Below are positions 16,256-25,545 of a DNA stretch of 64,000 bases, in pieces. Made by a program: the position numbers and the translations under genes. The DNA is from Tectiglobus sp965223355. Lineage in GTDB: Bacteria; Pseudomonadota; Alphaproteobacteria; Rhizobiales; Hyphomicrobiaceae. The number at the start of each line of letters is the position of its first letter. The stretch's first letter is position 1. Location: contig CBDCWE010000003.1 in NCBI GenBank assembly GCA_965223355.1, forward strand, positions 3,658,001 through 3,722,000, written 5' to 3'. A model generated the notes under the pieces. That model was not told where the DNA came from. It searched no databases and saw nothing but the letters and a program-made list of their open reading frames with translations.

Positions 16256-16361
16256 TGAATTCGGACGGGGTGTTCCGGATCACCGTTTTGCGCAAGGCCG
16301 TGTCATGCGGTTACGACCATAGCGGTTTTCCGACATCCCTCATTACTGGAGGGAGGAAAGC

Positions 16362-17018
16362 ATGACGTTGCGCATGTCCACAAATCAATTCGCCGTTGCG
16401 CTCGCCGTTGTCAGTGCGGCGATGGTTGCCGCCGGACCGGCACTTGCCCACCATCCGATGGGTGGGGCGACGCCAACAACATTCTGGCACGGCTTCCTGT
16501 CGGGTATTGGCCATCCGATCATCGGTCTCGATCATTTTGCGTTCGTGATCGGCGTCGGTCTGGTGTCGGCCTTTGTGGCCGGGCGTTTCATCATGCCGCT
16601 GTTGTTCATCGCCGCCACGGTGGCCGGCTGCATGGCCGTCGTCAACGGCATGACGTTGGCGTCCGCCGAAATGGTGATCGCCGCTTCCGTTCTGGTGCTC
16701 GGCGTGATTGCAATGTCGGGGCTGTCGCTGCCGCTATGGTTGCTCGGCGGCTTGTTTGCGGCGGCCGGTTTGTTCCACGGCGGCGCCTATGCCGAAGCGA
16801 TTGTCGGGGCCGAGGCGACGCCGCTGGTAGCCTACCTGGCCGCCTTCAGCTTGACCCAGTACGTGATTGCGATCGGGGCAATGCTGGCCGTTCGGGCACT
16901 GTGGCATGCAACGTCCGGCCGGGCCCTGCAGCCGCGCCTTGCAGGTGCCGTGGTCGCCGGCATCGGCCTGACGTTCTTGGTTGAACACCTCGAGTCGCTG
17001 GTCTTCAAAGCGGTCTGA
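16362..17018 (+). CDS. hupE: HupE/UreJ family membrane protein, probable cobalt transporter
   Basis: HupE/UreJ proteins are small membrane transporters for nickel or cobalt. Control by the upstream cobalamin riboswitch argues for cobalt here. The 218-residue protein starts with a signal peptide ending ALAHH (about residue 30), then the family motif IIGLDHFAFVIGVG and about six membrane helices rich in Gly and Ala. A GGAGGGAGG ribosome site precedes ATG 16362. The stop lies within a set of four 10-bp repeats (17011-17050) that runs into the bluB start. Substrate is inferred from regulation and neighbours, not shown by residues. Confidence 0.85.
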   Translation: MTLRMSTNQFAVALAVVSAAMVAAGPALAHHPMGGATPTTFWHGFLSGIGHPIIGLDHFAFVIGVGLVSAFVAGRFIMPLLFIAATVAGCMAVVNGMTLASAEMVIAASVLVLGVIAMSGLSLPLWLLGGLFAAAGLFHGGAYAEAIVGAEATPLVAYLAAFSLTQYVIAIGAMLAVRALWHATSGRALQPRLAGAVVAGIGLTFLVEHLESLVFKAV

Positions 17019-17050
17019 TGCGGTCTGATGCGATCTGAAACGGTTTGATG
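17011..17050 (+). repeat. 10-bp tandem repeat, four units, linking hupE and bluB
   Basis: Four units close to CGGTCTGATG cover the hupE stop codon and end with the ATG at 17048 of bluB. The whole hupE-bluB gap is made of this duplication. Confidence 0.8.
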
Positions 17051-17701
17051 GCGATGCACCGGCTGGGCGCGTTTCTGGGCGACAGAAATTTTGTCGAAGC
17101 CTTCGACGAGCTGGTCCGGCTGCGCCGCGATGTGCGCCGCTTCAAGACCGCTGCGGTCGGCGAAGAGTTGGTCGAGGAGATCGTCGGTGCGCTAAGATAT
17201 GCACCGTCGGTGGGCCTGTCAGAACCGACCCGGCTCGTGCGCCTGCAATCGACCTTTGTCCGCCAGGCGATGCTGGCAAACTTCGAGATCGCAAACGGCG
17301 AAGCACTCGCCGGATATCGCGGCGAAGCGGCGCGGGCCTATGCGCGCTTGAAGCTTGCCGGCCTGCGTCAGGCGCCAGTTCAGTTCGCGGTGTTCTGCGA
17401 TCCCGACACCGGCAAAGGGCGCGGGCTTGGCTGCCGCACGATGCCGGAGGCCAAGGCCTATTCGAGCGCCTGCGCGGTCATGCTGATCTGGCTCAGTGCT
17501 GCAGCCCGCGGGTTGGGGCTCGGCTGGGTTACGATATTCAAGGTTGGCGACCTGGCCGACCTGCTCGACGTACCGAGGGGTTGGACGTTTGTCGGCTGTT
17601 TGTGCATTGGCTGGCCGGAAGAACAGCATCTTGATCCCGAACTGGAGCGGGCCGGCTGGGAGCGCCGTCGCCTGGATGGTCCGTCGATTCTGATCAGATA
17701 A
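17048..17701 (+). CDS. bluB: 5,6-dimethylbenzimidazole synthase BluB
   Basis: BluB cleaves reduced FMN with oxygen to form dimethylbenzimidazole, the lower ligand of B12. The 217-residue protein is nitroreductase-like, with RRDVRRF at the N terminus, RYAPSVGLSEPTR, and GLGLGWVTIF and CLCIGWPEE in the second half, typical of BluB. ATG 17048 or 17054 could be the start; both come directly out of a 10-bp repeat tract with no strong ribosome site. It is the second gene of the riboswitch-led operon. The reaction needs oxygen, which suggests the cell makes B12 under at least some aerobic conditions. Confidence 0.93.
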   Translation: MAMHRLGAFLGDRNFVEAFDELVRLRRDVRRFKTAAVGEELVEEIVGALRYAPSVGLSEPTRLVRLQSTFVRQAMLANFEIANGEALAGYRGEAARAYARLKLAGLRQAPVQFAVFCDPDTGKGRGLGCRTMPEAKAYSSACAVMLIWLSAAARGLGLGWVTIFKVGDLADLLDVPRGWTFVGCLCIGWPEEQHLDPELERAGWERRRLDGPSILIR

Positions 17702-17725
17702 CTGGCAAATGAGGTGCGCACAGAC

Positions 17726-18787
17726 ATGGCAGGGCGAATTCCGGCAACGGTCATCACCGGCTTTCTGGGGGCGGGCAAGACCACGCTGATCCAGAACCTA
17801 CTGAAGAATGCAGAAGGCAGGCGCATTGCGCTGATCGTCAACGAGTTCGGCGATGTCGGCGTCGACGGTGCTGTGCTCACCGATTGCGGCGATGCGGCTT
17901 GCGCTGCCGCCGATGTCGTCGAACTCGCCAACGGCTGCATTTGCTGCACCGTTGCGGACGATTTCATCCCGACCATGGAAATGCTGCTCAATCGTGTGCC
18001 GGCGCCCGACCACATCGTGATCGAGACGTCCGGCCTGGCCTTGCCGCAGCCGCTGGTGCAAGCCTTCAACTGGCCGCAGGTCCGTTCGCGTGTGACGGTC
18101 GATGGGGTCGTCACCGTGGTTGATACGCCGGCGGTTGCCGCGGGCAGATTTGCCGCCAACGTCGCGGCGGTGGCGGCACAGCGCGCGAGCGATGATAATC
18201 TCGATCACGACAGCCCGTTGCACGCGTTGTTCGAAGACCAGCTGGTTTGCGCTGATCTTGTCGTCCTCAACAAGACCGATCTGGTCGGGCCATCCCAGCG
18301 CGAAGCCGTCAAAGCCATCGTCGACCGCGACAAGCGCGCCGCCGCCCGGGTTGTGCACGCCGTGCACGGCGATCTGCCGCCGCAGCTGATCATCGGTCAG
18401 GGGATCGGTGCTGAAGACGATCTCGAAACCCGCAAATCGCATCATAACGACGGCGATCATGAACCGCACGATCACCACGATCACCACGATCATGATGACT
18501 TCGAGAGTTTCGTCGTGGCCGTGCCGCCGGCGCGCCGCCCGGAAGATATCGTTCGACTGCTCGAGAACGTGATGGTGCGGCACAATATTCTGCGCGCCAA
18601 GGGCTTCGTCGCCGTCGATGGCAAGCCAATGCGCCTGGTGGTGCAGGCGGTCGGCCCGCGCGTCCAAGCCTACTTCGATCGACGTTGGACGGCGGCGGAA
18701 CCACGCCGCGGACGCCTGGTTGTGATCGGCTTCAAGGGGCTCGGTCGGGCCGCCATCGAACACGATCTCCGTGGAGCCCTGGTATGA
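17726..18787 (+). CDS. cobW: CobW GTPase, cobalt chaperone
   Basis: CobW is a G3E-family GTPase thought to deliver cobalt to the cobaltochelatase. The ~353-residue protein has the P-loop GFLGAGKTT (about 12-20), the metal-binding CICC motif in NGCICCT, NKTD for guanine recognition, and a His/Asp-rich stretch (HEPHDHHDHHDHDD) near residue 240 that could hold metal. ATG 17726 was preferred; GTG 17714 in the same frame is an alternative. The gene overlaps the next one by ATGA. Its place just before cobN fits the chaperone role. Confidence 0.93.
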   Translation: MAGRIPATVITGFLGAGKTTLIQNLLKNAEGRRIALIVNEFGDVGVDGAVLTDCGDAACAAADVVELANGCICCTVADDFIPTMEMLLNRVPAPDHIVIETSGLALPQPLVQAFNWPQVRSRVTVDGVVTVVDTPAVAAGRFAANVAAVAAQRASDDNLDHDSPLHALFEDQLVCADLVVLNKTDLVGPSQREAVKAIVDRDKRAAARVVHAVHGDLPPQLIIGQGIGAEDDLETRKSHHNDGDHEPHDHHDHHDHDDFESFVVAVPPARRPEDIVRLLENVMVRHNILRAKGFVAVDGKPMRLVVQAVGPRVQAYFDRRWTAAEPRRGRLVVIGFKGLGRAAIEHDLRGALV

Positions 18788-19590
18788 GCGCGACGGGCGC
18801 GGCGCCGCCCGCCGGCCGGGCGCGACGCCGGCGGGCGCCATTGCCGCCAAGTCCGTGCGTCGGCATCTGCGTTGTTAACGAAGGCCTGGGCTTCTGCCAG
18901 GGATGCGGGCGGACACCGGCGGATGTCGCCCAGTGGCCGGAGGCGAGCGATGCGCAAAAGTCGGCGATCTGGCGCCAGCTGCCCGGCCGGCTGGTGCGGC
19001 TCGGGGTTAAAGCCTTCCGGCTGCCGGCAGCGCCCGATACGGTCAATGCGTTCGTTCAAAGGTCACTTCGCGACGGCGCCGGCCGCTGGGAGTTCGGGTT
19101 GGAGGGTGGCGCCGCGGTGTTCGATGCGACGGCGGCGTGCGACATCGAGGAGATTTCAACAGGGCTGACTGCGCGCAACGCCGACGGTGATGTGATGGTG
19201 TTCCAGCCGAGCGATCGGGTGCGCGCGTTCGGACTTGCCGCGGAGGCTGGCTCGGGCGGCATGGCAGCCGTCGCTTTGGCTCTGCCGCGCGGTCGCGCCG
19301 AGATCAGCGCCGCTGCGCCGGACGGTGCGACGTCGCGGCCCGATGGTCACATCGACGTTGACTATCCGTTCGCGCATTTTCGTGCGCTGGATGGCGGCAC
19401 TGTGCTGCGCGCGACGACCGTGCTCGGTTATGTTCAGTCGCCGGCGACGCCCGAACTTTTCGCGCGGCTGCAGGCCTTTCGTTATGACGAGACGGCAGCT
19501 GGCCAATATGCGGTTGCCAAGTCGTTTGCGGTTTGCGCGGTGTTTCGGGCCGCCGATCGCGACTGGCTGAAACGCGCGATCGCACCATGA
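18784..19590 (+). CDS. DUF1289 domain protein with a long C-terminal extension
   Basis: The first ~70 residues hold a DUF1289 domain, with SPCVGICVVNEGLGFC, then QGCGRTPADVAQW: four cysteines likely to bind a metal or Fe-S cluster. DUF1289 proteins are usually only 60-90 residues. Here about 200 further residues follow, with no family I recognise (WEFGLEGGAAVFD, VDYPFAHFRALDGG). The ATG overlaps the cobW stop (ATGA), and cobN begins 68 bases after its stop, so it is very likely expressed with cobalt insertion genes. Its role is unknown; a metal-handling or redox function is only an inference. Confidence 0.7.
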   Translation: MSATGAAPPAGRARRRRAPLPPSPCVGICVVNEGLGFCQGCGRTPADVAQWPEASDAQKSAIWRQLPGRLVRLGVKAFRLPAAPDTVNAFVQRSLRDGAGRWEFGLEGGAAVFDATAACDIEEISTGLTARNADGDVMVFQPSDRVRAFGLAAEAGSGGMAAVALALPRGRAEISAAAPDGATSRPDGHIDVDYPFAHFRALDGGTVLRATTVLGYVQSPATPELFARLQAFRYDETAAGQYAVAKSFAVCAVFRAADRDWLKRAIAP

Positions 19591-19658
19591 TGCGTCGCGG
19601 TCGCTCGCCCGCCTCGTGATGGCGTTCGCATAGGCTGATCTGGCAGATTGGAGAGACG

Positions 19659-22600
19659 TTGCATCTTCTTCTCGCGCAGTCCGGTACGATCGATGATGGC
19701 GATGAGCCGCGCGATCTCGGCCAGTCCGCCGGCGACGTCGTGGTTCTGTCGGCGGCTGACACCGAGTTGGCGATGTTGGCCGGCGCCCACGCGATGCGAC
19801 GACAGCACGGCAAGGAGCTGTCGCTGCGCCTCGCCAATCTGTTGCAGCTCAAGCACAATTTCTCGGTAGATCTCTACCTGGACAAGACCGCGTCGCAGGC
19901 CAGGCTGGTCATCGTTCGGTTGCTTGGCGGGCGCAGCTATTGGCCGTATGGGCTCGAGCGTCTGGCTGAAATGGCGCGCAACGGCGTATTCGACCTGGCG
20001 CTGCTGCCGGGCGATGACAAACCCGATGCATCGCTCGATGGTCTTTCGACCGTGTCCGAGGAGGTGCGGCTCGGTTTGTGGGCCCTGTTGTGCGAAGGCG
20101 GGCCGGCAAACGCGGCCCATTTTCTCGACGGCGTCGCGAACTGGCTGACGACAGGTGGACCGGTGCCGGCGCCGCGCCCGGTGCTGCGCGCCGGCGTCTA
20201 CGAGCGACCATCTCTCGGCGGCGATGACGCGGCGACCAAGGTCGCGGTGATCTTTTATCGTGCACTGCTGCAGTCGGGTGATGTTGCCGGCATTGATGCC
20301 CTGATGGATGGTTTGGCCGAGCAAGGTTTGTGTCCGGTTGCCATCTACGCTGCCAGCCTCCGTGATTCGGTCTGTGCGGAAACCGTGCGGCGGCTGCTCG
20401 GTGAGGCGAGGCCGGCTGTGATTTTGAACGCGACCGCATTTGCAACGACCAAGCCCGGCGATCAACCGGCCGGCGGGTTGCTGGCGGAGCCCGGCGTGCC
20501 GGTTCTGCAGGTCGTCCTGGCCAGCGAATCGCGGGCGGCGTGGCAGTCCGGCACGCGCGGGTTGGCGCCGCGTGATATCGCCATGCATGTGGCGTTGCCC
20601 GAAATCGATGGCCGGCTGTTGAGCCGCGCTGTCTCTTTCAAGGCGGATGCAACCTATGATGCGGCGACGGAGCACTATGTCGTGCGCGCCGAGGCTTTGG
20701 CCGACCGCGTGCAGTTCGTCGCCCGGCAGGCACGGGCGTGGTCCGATCTCCAACGCACGCCCACCGGCGCACGAAAGGTTGCACTCGTTCTCGCCAACTA
20801 TCCCAACCGGGACGGGCGATTGGCCAACGGCGTCGGCCTCGACACTCCGGCAAGCGCGGTCAATATCCTCGACGCCATGGCGGCATCGGGATACCGTGTG
20901 GCCGGGCACCCGCGCGACGGCAACGCGTTGATCGTGCAGCTCAAGGCCGGCCCGACCAACGCCGCGGTGTCGGGACGCACGGTGCGCGAGACCTTGGCGC
21001 TGTCGCGCTACCGCGAACTGTTCGACACGCTGCCGGTCGATATCCGGCGGGCGGTCAACGCGCGTTGGGGTCAACCGGACAGCGATCCGGCGATCGTCGG
21101 CGACGGATTTGCGATTGCCGCTTGGCGCTATGGCAACGTCGCCGTCGCCGTTCAGCCGGCGCGCGGCTACAACATCGACCCGAAGGCGACCTATCACGAT
21201 CCGGACCTGGTGCCGCCGCACGGTTATCTCGCGTTCTATTTCTGGCTGCGCGTGACCTTCGGCGCCGACGCCGTCGTGCATCTGGGCAAGCATGGCAACC
21301 TCGAATGGTTGCCAGGCAAAGCGCTCGCGTTATCCGAGGCTTGTCTGCCGGAAGCCATCCTCGGGCCGCTGCCGAACATCTATCCCTTTATTGTCAATGA
21401 TCCGGGCGAGGGCAGCCAGGCCAAGCGCCGGACCTCGGCCGTGATTATCGATCACCTGATGCCGGCGATGACGCGGGCCGAGACCTACGGGCCGTTGCGC
21501 GCCTTGGAGATACTGGTCGATGAGTACTTTGATGCCGCCGGCACCGATGAGCCGCGCCGCAAGTATCTTGAAGGCGAAATTCTCGGCACGGCCGTGCGGC
21601 TCGGTCTCGATCGGGATTTTGGGTTCGATGCCGGCGCCAACAGCCTCGCTGCGCTGCAGGCCATCGACAACCACTTGTGCGACATCAAGGAGATGCAGAT
21701 ACGCGACGGGCTGCACGTTCTTGGCGTCTCACCTCAAGGGCGGTTGCGCGCCGATACTTTGGTGGCGCTCGCGCGCATACCGCGTGGTGACCGGCAGCCG
21801 GCGCAGGCCTCGTTGATACGCGCGCTGTCGCACGATCTTGGGCTCGGGGCCTTCGATCCGCTCGATCTCGAATCATCGCAGACCTGGCACGGCAGCAAGC
21901 CGGACGTGCTGCGCGATCTGTCTGATGATGCTTGGCGCACGTGCGCGGATACCGCCGAGCGGCTCGAACTGCTGGCGGCCAACGTCGTCGAGGGCCGACA
22001 ACTGCCGGATCCTGACTGGCGCTCAACCGCAGCGGTTATGGATTGGATCAGCGGCGAACTCGCACCGCGCCTCGACCGCTCGGGTGCAAATGAAATCGCA
22101 GCGCTCATGCAGGCGCTCGACGGCCGCTTCGTCGAACCAGGTCCCGCCGGCGCGCCAACGCGCGGGCGCGCGGACGTGCTGCCGACGGGGCGGAACTTTT
22201 ACTCGCTCGACAGTCGGTCCCTGCCAACGCCGGCGGCGTGGCAACTGGGGCGAGCATCAGCCGAACGTGTCATCGAGCGTTATTGTCAGGACCATGGCGA
22301 TTGGCCGCGCGCGATTGCGCTCAGCGCGTGGGGCACATCGAACATGCGCACCGGCGGCGATGATATTGCGCAGGCGCTGGCGCTCATCGGCGTGCAGCCG
22401 GTTTGGGAGCCGGCATCGGGCCGCCTCACCGGTTTCGAGATCATGGCCGTGGCCAAGCTCGGCCGGCCGCGGGTCGATGTTACGCTCCGAGTGTCGGGCT
22501 TTTTCCGCGACGCCTTTCCGGCGCAAATCGATCTTATCGACAGTGCGGTGCGCGCCGTGGCGGACCTCGATGAGGCCGAGGAGGACAATCCGCTGGCCGC

Positions 22601-23399
22601 GGCGGCCAGGCGCGATGCGGCGGCGTTGATGGATCAAGGCGTCGACCAGGTCGCAGCTGTGCGCCGCGCTGCCACGCGGGTTTACGGGTCGAAGCCGGGC
22701 GCCTACGGTGCCGGCCTGCAGGCGCTGATCGATGCTAAGATCTGGGACGACGAGCACGATCTGGCAGGCGCCTATCTGTCGTGGGGGCAATACGCCTACG
22801 GTGGCGGCCAGGACGGGCGCGAAGACCGTGCCGGCCTCGAACGCCGGATTGGCGCGATCGACGCCGTCCTCCACAATCAAGACAATCGCGAGCACGATAT
22901 CCTCGACAGCGACGACTACTATCAGTTCGCGGGCGGTCTGGCGGTCACGGCCAAGGCGCTGCAGGGCGGCAACGTCACCGTCTATCACAACGATCATTCA
23001 CGCCCCGAGCGCCCGGTTGTGCGGGCCCTGGAAGCGGAGATCGGCCGGGTCGTTCGCGGACGCGCCGCCAACCCCAAGTGGATCGCGGGGATGATGCGAC
23101 ACGGCTATAAGGGGGCCTTCGAAATCGCCGCGACGGTCGACTATCTGTTCGCCTTCGCGGCGACGACCGGCGCCGTGGGTGACCATCATTTCGATGCGCT
23201 GTACGATGCCTACCTCGGTGACGAACAGGTTCTGGCATTCCTCGCCGAGAACAACGTCGATGCGTTGCGCGACATCGCGGAACGCTTCGAAGAAGCCATC
23301 GACCGCGCGCTCTGGGTGCCGCGACGCAACAGCGTGCGGGATATGCTGAGCGCCGTACAAAGCGCAAATGGCAACGCACAGGAGCATGGCCATGTCTGA
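19659..23399 (+). CDS. cobN: Cobaltochelatase subunit CobN
   Basis: CobN is the large catalytic subunit of the ATP-dependent cobaltochelatase that puts cobalt into hydrogenobyrinic acid a,c-diamide in the late-insertion pathway. The 1246-residue protein has the usual length and conserved stretches such as HGNLEWLPGKALALSEACLP, split by LGKHG, PFIVNDPGEGSQAKRR, and YYQFAGGL near the C terminus. The start is TTG at 19659, giving the typical N terminus MHLLLAQ, behind a GGAGAG site. It needs the CobS/CobT (AAA+ and MIDAS) subunits, which are not in this window. Its last 8 bases overlap cobO. Confidence 0.96.
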   Translation: MHLLLAQSGTIDDGDEPRDLGQSAGDVVVLSAADTELAMLAGAHAMRRQHGKELSLRLANLLQLKHNFSVDLYLDKTASQARLVIVRLLGGRSYWPYGLERLAEMARNGVFDLALLPGDDKPDASLDGLSTVSEEVRLGLWALLCEGGPANAAHFLDGVANWLTTGGPVPAPRPVLRAGVYERPSLGGDDAATKVAVIFYRALLQSGDVAGIDALMDGLAEQGLCPVAIYAASLRDSVCAETVRRLLGEARPAVILNATAFATTKPGDQPAGGLLAEPGVPVLQVVLASESRAAWQSGTRGLAPRDIAMHVALPEIDGRLLSRAVSFKADATYDAATEHYVVRAEALADRVQFVARQARAWSDLQRTPTGARKVALVLANYPNRDGRLANGVGLDTPASAVNILDAMAASGYRVAGHPRDGNALIVQLKAGPTNAAVSGRTVRETLALSRYRELFDTLPVDIRRAVNARWGQPDSDPAIVGDGFAIAAWRYGNVAVAVQPARGYNIDPKATYHDPDLVPPHGYLAFYFWLRVTFGADAVVHLGKHGNLEWLPGKALALSEACLPEAILGPLPNIYPFIVNDPGEGSQAKRRTSAVIIDHLMPAMTRAETYGPLRALEILVDEYFDAAGTDEPRRKYLEGEILGTAVRLGLDRDFGFDAGANSLAALQAIDNHLCDIKEMQIRDGLHVLGVSPQGRLRADTLVALARIPRGDRQPAQASLIRALSHDLGLGAFDPLDLESSQTWHGSKPDVLRDLSDDAWRTCADTAERLELLAANVVEGRQLPDPDWRSTAAVMDWISGELAPRLDRSGANEIAALMQALDGRFVEPGPAGAPTRGRADVLPTGRNFYSLDSRSLPTPAAWQLGRASAERVIERYCQDHGDWPRAIALSAWGTSNMRTGGDDIAQALALIGVQPVWEPASGRLTGFEIMAVAKLGRPRVDVTLRVSGFFRDAFPAQIDLIDSAVRAVADLDEAEEDNPLAAAARRDAAALMDQGVDQVAAVRRAATRVYGSKPGAYGAGLQALIDAKIWDDEHDLAGAYLSWGQYAYGGGQDGREDRAGLERRIGAIDAVLHNQDNREHDILDSDDYYQFAGGLAVTAKALQGGNVTVYHNDHSRPERPVVRALEAEIGRVVRGRAANPKWIAGMMRHGYKGAFEIAATVDYLFAFAATTGAVGDHHFDALYDAYLGDEQVLAFLAENNVDALRDIAERFEEAIDRALWVPRRNSVRDMLSAVQSANGNAQEHGHV

Positions 23400-24033
23400 C
23401 AATCGCGAGACCGGAAACACTGCCGCCGGCGATCCTGACGCTCACCACGCGCAGAAAATGGCCAAGAAGAAGGCCGCGCGCGACAAGATCATGGCGACCA
23501 AGACCGCGCAAAAGGGCTTGCTCGTGGTCCACACCGGCAAGGGCAAGGGCAAGTCGACGGCAGCCTTCGGCATGGTCTTCCGGGCGATCGCGCACGGTAT
23601 GCCGTGCGCCGTGGTGCAGTTCATCAAGGGCGGCATGAGCACCGGGGAACGGGATCTCATCACCGCGCATTTCGGCGACATCTGTCAGTTCTATACCATG
23701 GGTGAAGGCTTCACCTGGGAAACGCAGGATCGCGCCCGCGACATCGCCCACGCGCAGGCGGCGTGGGCGCAGGCCAAGGCGCTCATTCGGGAACCGCAGA
23801 TCCGCATGGTGCTTCTCGACGAGTTGAACATCGCGATCCGCTACGACTATGTGCCGATCAGCGATGTCGTGGCGTTCATGCGCCAGGAAAAGCCGGACGA
23901 CACGCATGTCATCATTACCGGGCGCAACGCGCATGATGACCTCGTCGCGGCGGCCGATCTGGCCACCGAGATGACGCTCTTGAAGCATCCGTTCCGCTCC
24001 GGCGTAAAGGCGCAGGCCGGGATTGAGTTTTGA
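23392..24033 (+). CDS. cobO: Cob(I)yrinic acid a,c-diamide adenosyltransferase
   Basis: CobO (BtuR/CobA type) adds the adenosyl group to cob(I)yrinic acid a,c-diamide using ATP. The 213-residue protein has the modified P-loop HTGKGKGKSTAAFG, FIKGG, and LLDELNIA, all typical. ATG 23392 lies inside the cobN end, behind AGGAGC at 23380; ATG 23386 is also possible. It is the sixth gene from the riboswitch. Confidence 0.96.
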   Translation: MSDNRETGNTAAGDPDAHHAQKMAKKKAARDKIMATKTAQKGLLVVHTGKGKGKSTAAFGMVFRAIAHGMPCAVVQFIKGGMSTGERDLITAHFGDICQFYTMGEGFTWETQDRARDIAHAQAAWAQAKALIREPQIRMVLLDELNIAIRYDYVPISDVVAFMRQEKPDDTHVIITGRNAHDDLVAAADLATEMTLLKHPFRSGVKAQAGIEF

Positions 24034-24039
24034 GGCACC

Positions 24040-25545
24040 GTGACGGCAAACCGGAAAACACCTGCGGTGATGGTGCAAGGCACGGGGTCCAATGTCGGCA
24101 AGTCGCTGATTGTGGCGGGGCTTTGCCGGGTGCTGGCGCGCCGCGGACTGGCGGTGCGCCCGTTCAAGCCGCAGAATATGTCGAACAACGCTGCGGCGAC
24201 GCCAACGGGCGGTGAGATCGGACGGGCGCAGGCGCTGCAGGCCCGAGCGTGCGGCGTGGCGGCGAGCGTCGACATGAACCCGGTGCTGCTCAAGCCGCAA
24301 AGCGAGACCGGGTCGCAAATCATCCTTCAGGGACGACGATGGGGCACCATGCGTGCGCGCGAGTTCGGGCACCGCAAGAGCGCGTTGATGCCGGCCGTTC
24401 TGGACAGCTTCGAACGGCTGTCGGCGACCGCCGAGATCGTCATTGCAGAGGGCGCGGGCAGCCCGGCGGAGGTTAATCTTCGCGCCGGCGATATCGCCAA
24501 TATGGGCTTTGCGCACGCCGCCGACGTCCCGGTTATTATCGCCGGCGACATCGAACGCGGCGGCGTGATCGCAAGCCTCGTTGGCACCCACGCCGTCATG
24601 TCGCCGCAAGATCGGCGGCGCATCAAAGGCTTTGTTGTCAACAAGTTTCGCGGTGATACTGCGCTGTTCTCGGCCGGGCTGACGACCGTGACCGAGCACA
24701 CCGGTTGGCGCTCGCTCGGCATACTGGCGTTCTTTGCGCAAGCCGCGCTGTTGCCGGCGGAGGACATTCTCGATCTTGATCGCCCGGCGGTTGCAGCCGG
24801 CGTTGGCGGCAATGGCGAGCGCATCAAAATCGCGGTTCCCGTCGCCGGCCGGATCGCCAACTTCGATGATCTCGATCCCTTGCGCCTCGAGCCGAGGGTG
24901 GAGCTGCATTTGATCTATCCCGGCCGCCCACTGCCGCGCGATTGCGATGTTGTTTTGCTGCCGGGTTCGAAGGCGACGATCAACGATCTGCAGGCGCTGC
25001 GCGGTCAGGGCTGGGATGTCGACATTGCCGCCCACGTGCGCCACGGCGGCTGGGTTGTCGGCCTCTGTGGCGGCTACCAGATCCTCGGGCGGACGGTGAG
25101 CGATCCCGACGGCATCGAAGGCCGGGCCGGCACATTCGAAGGGCTGGGGTTGCTCGATGTCGAGACCGTGCTCGGTTCTGACAAGGTCGTGCGTGCGGTC
25201 ACGGGACGCCACTGCGCCAGCGCCAGCGAGGTCAGCGGATACGAGATCCATCTCGGCGAGACCACCGGCCCCGACACGCAACGACCGGCGTTCGAAATCG
25301 ACGGGCGCGCGCATGGGGCGACGTCCGATACCGGCCGCATCATCGGAACCTACGTTCACGGCATCTTTGCGAGCGATGCTTACCGCACGGCGTTTCTCAA
25401 TTCCGTTCGCCACGGTGGCGCCGGGTTGGTTGACTACGAGGCAACCATCGAAGCCGCGCTGGACGGCCTGGCAGACCACATTGAACGCGATCTCGATGTC
25501 GACGGCGTGCTCGCGATTGCCAACGCCCGTCACGCCAGCAACTGA
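24040..25545 (+). CDS. cobQ: Cobyric acid synthase
   Basis: CobQ amidates four side chains of adenosylcobyrinic acid a,c-diamide using glutamine and ATP. The 501-residue protein has an N-terminal synthetase domain (GTGSNVGKS, KPQNMSNN, AEGAGSPAEVNLR) and a C-terminal glutaminase domain. The nucleophile cysteine is in GLCGGYQ (about residue 343), and TYVHGIF holds the catalytic histidine. The start is GTG at 24040, 7 bases after cobO. The last 16 bases overlap the convergent cobD gene. Confidence 0.96.
   Translation: MTANRKTPAVMVQGTGSNVGKSLIVAGLCRVLARRGLAVRPFKPQNMSNNAAATPTGGEIGRAQALQARACGVAASVDMNPVLLKPQSETGSQIILQGRRWGTMRAREFGHRKSALMPAVLDSFERLSATAEIVIAEGAGSPAEVNLRAGDIANMGFAHAADVPVIIAGDIERGGVIASLVGTHAVMSPQDRRRIKGFVVNKFRGDTALFSAGLTTVTEHTGWRSLGILAFFAQAALLPAEDILDLDRPAVAAGVGGNGERIKIAVPVAGRIANFDDLDPLRLEPRVELHLIYPGRPLPRDCDVVLLPGSKATINDLQALRGQGWDVDIAAHVRHGGWVVGLCGGYQILGRTVSDPDGIEGRAGTFEGLGLLDVETVLGSDKVVRAVTGRHCASASEVSGYEIHLGETTGPDTQRPAFEIDGRAHGATSDTGRIIGTYVHGIFASDAYRTAFLNSVRHGGAGLVDYEATIEAALDGLADHIERDLDVDGVLAIANARHASN

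Noticed and set aside
19482..21293. Antisense frame of 603 codons over cobN
   Set aside because: Same reasoning: complementary to conserved cobN codons with no own motifs or start context.
22975..25533. Antisense frame of 852 codons across the end of cobN, cobO and cobQ
   Set aside because: It mirrors highly conserved B12 genes; its product is arginine- and histidine-rich without family features, typical of high-GC shadow frames.
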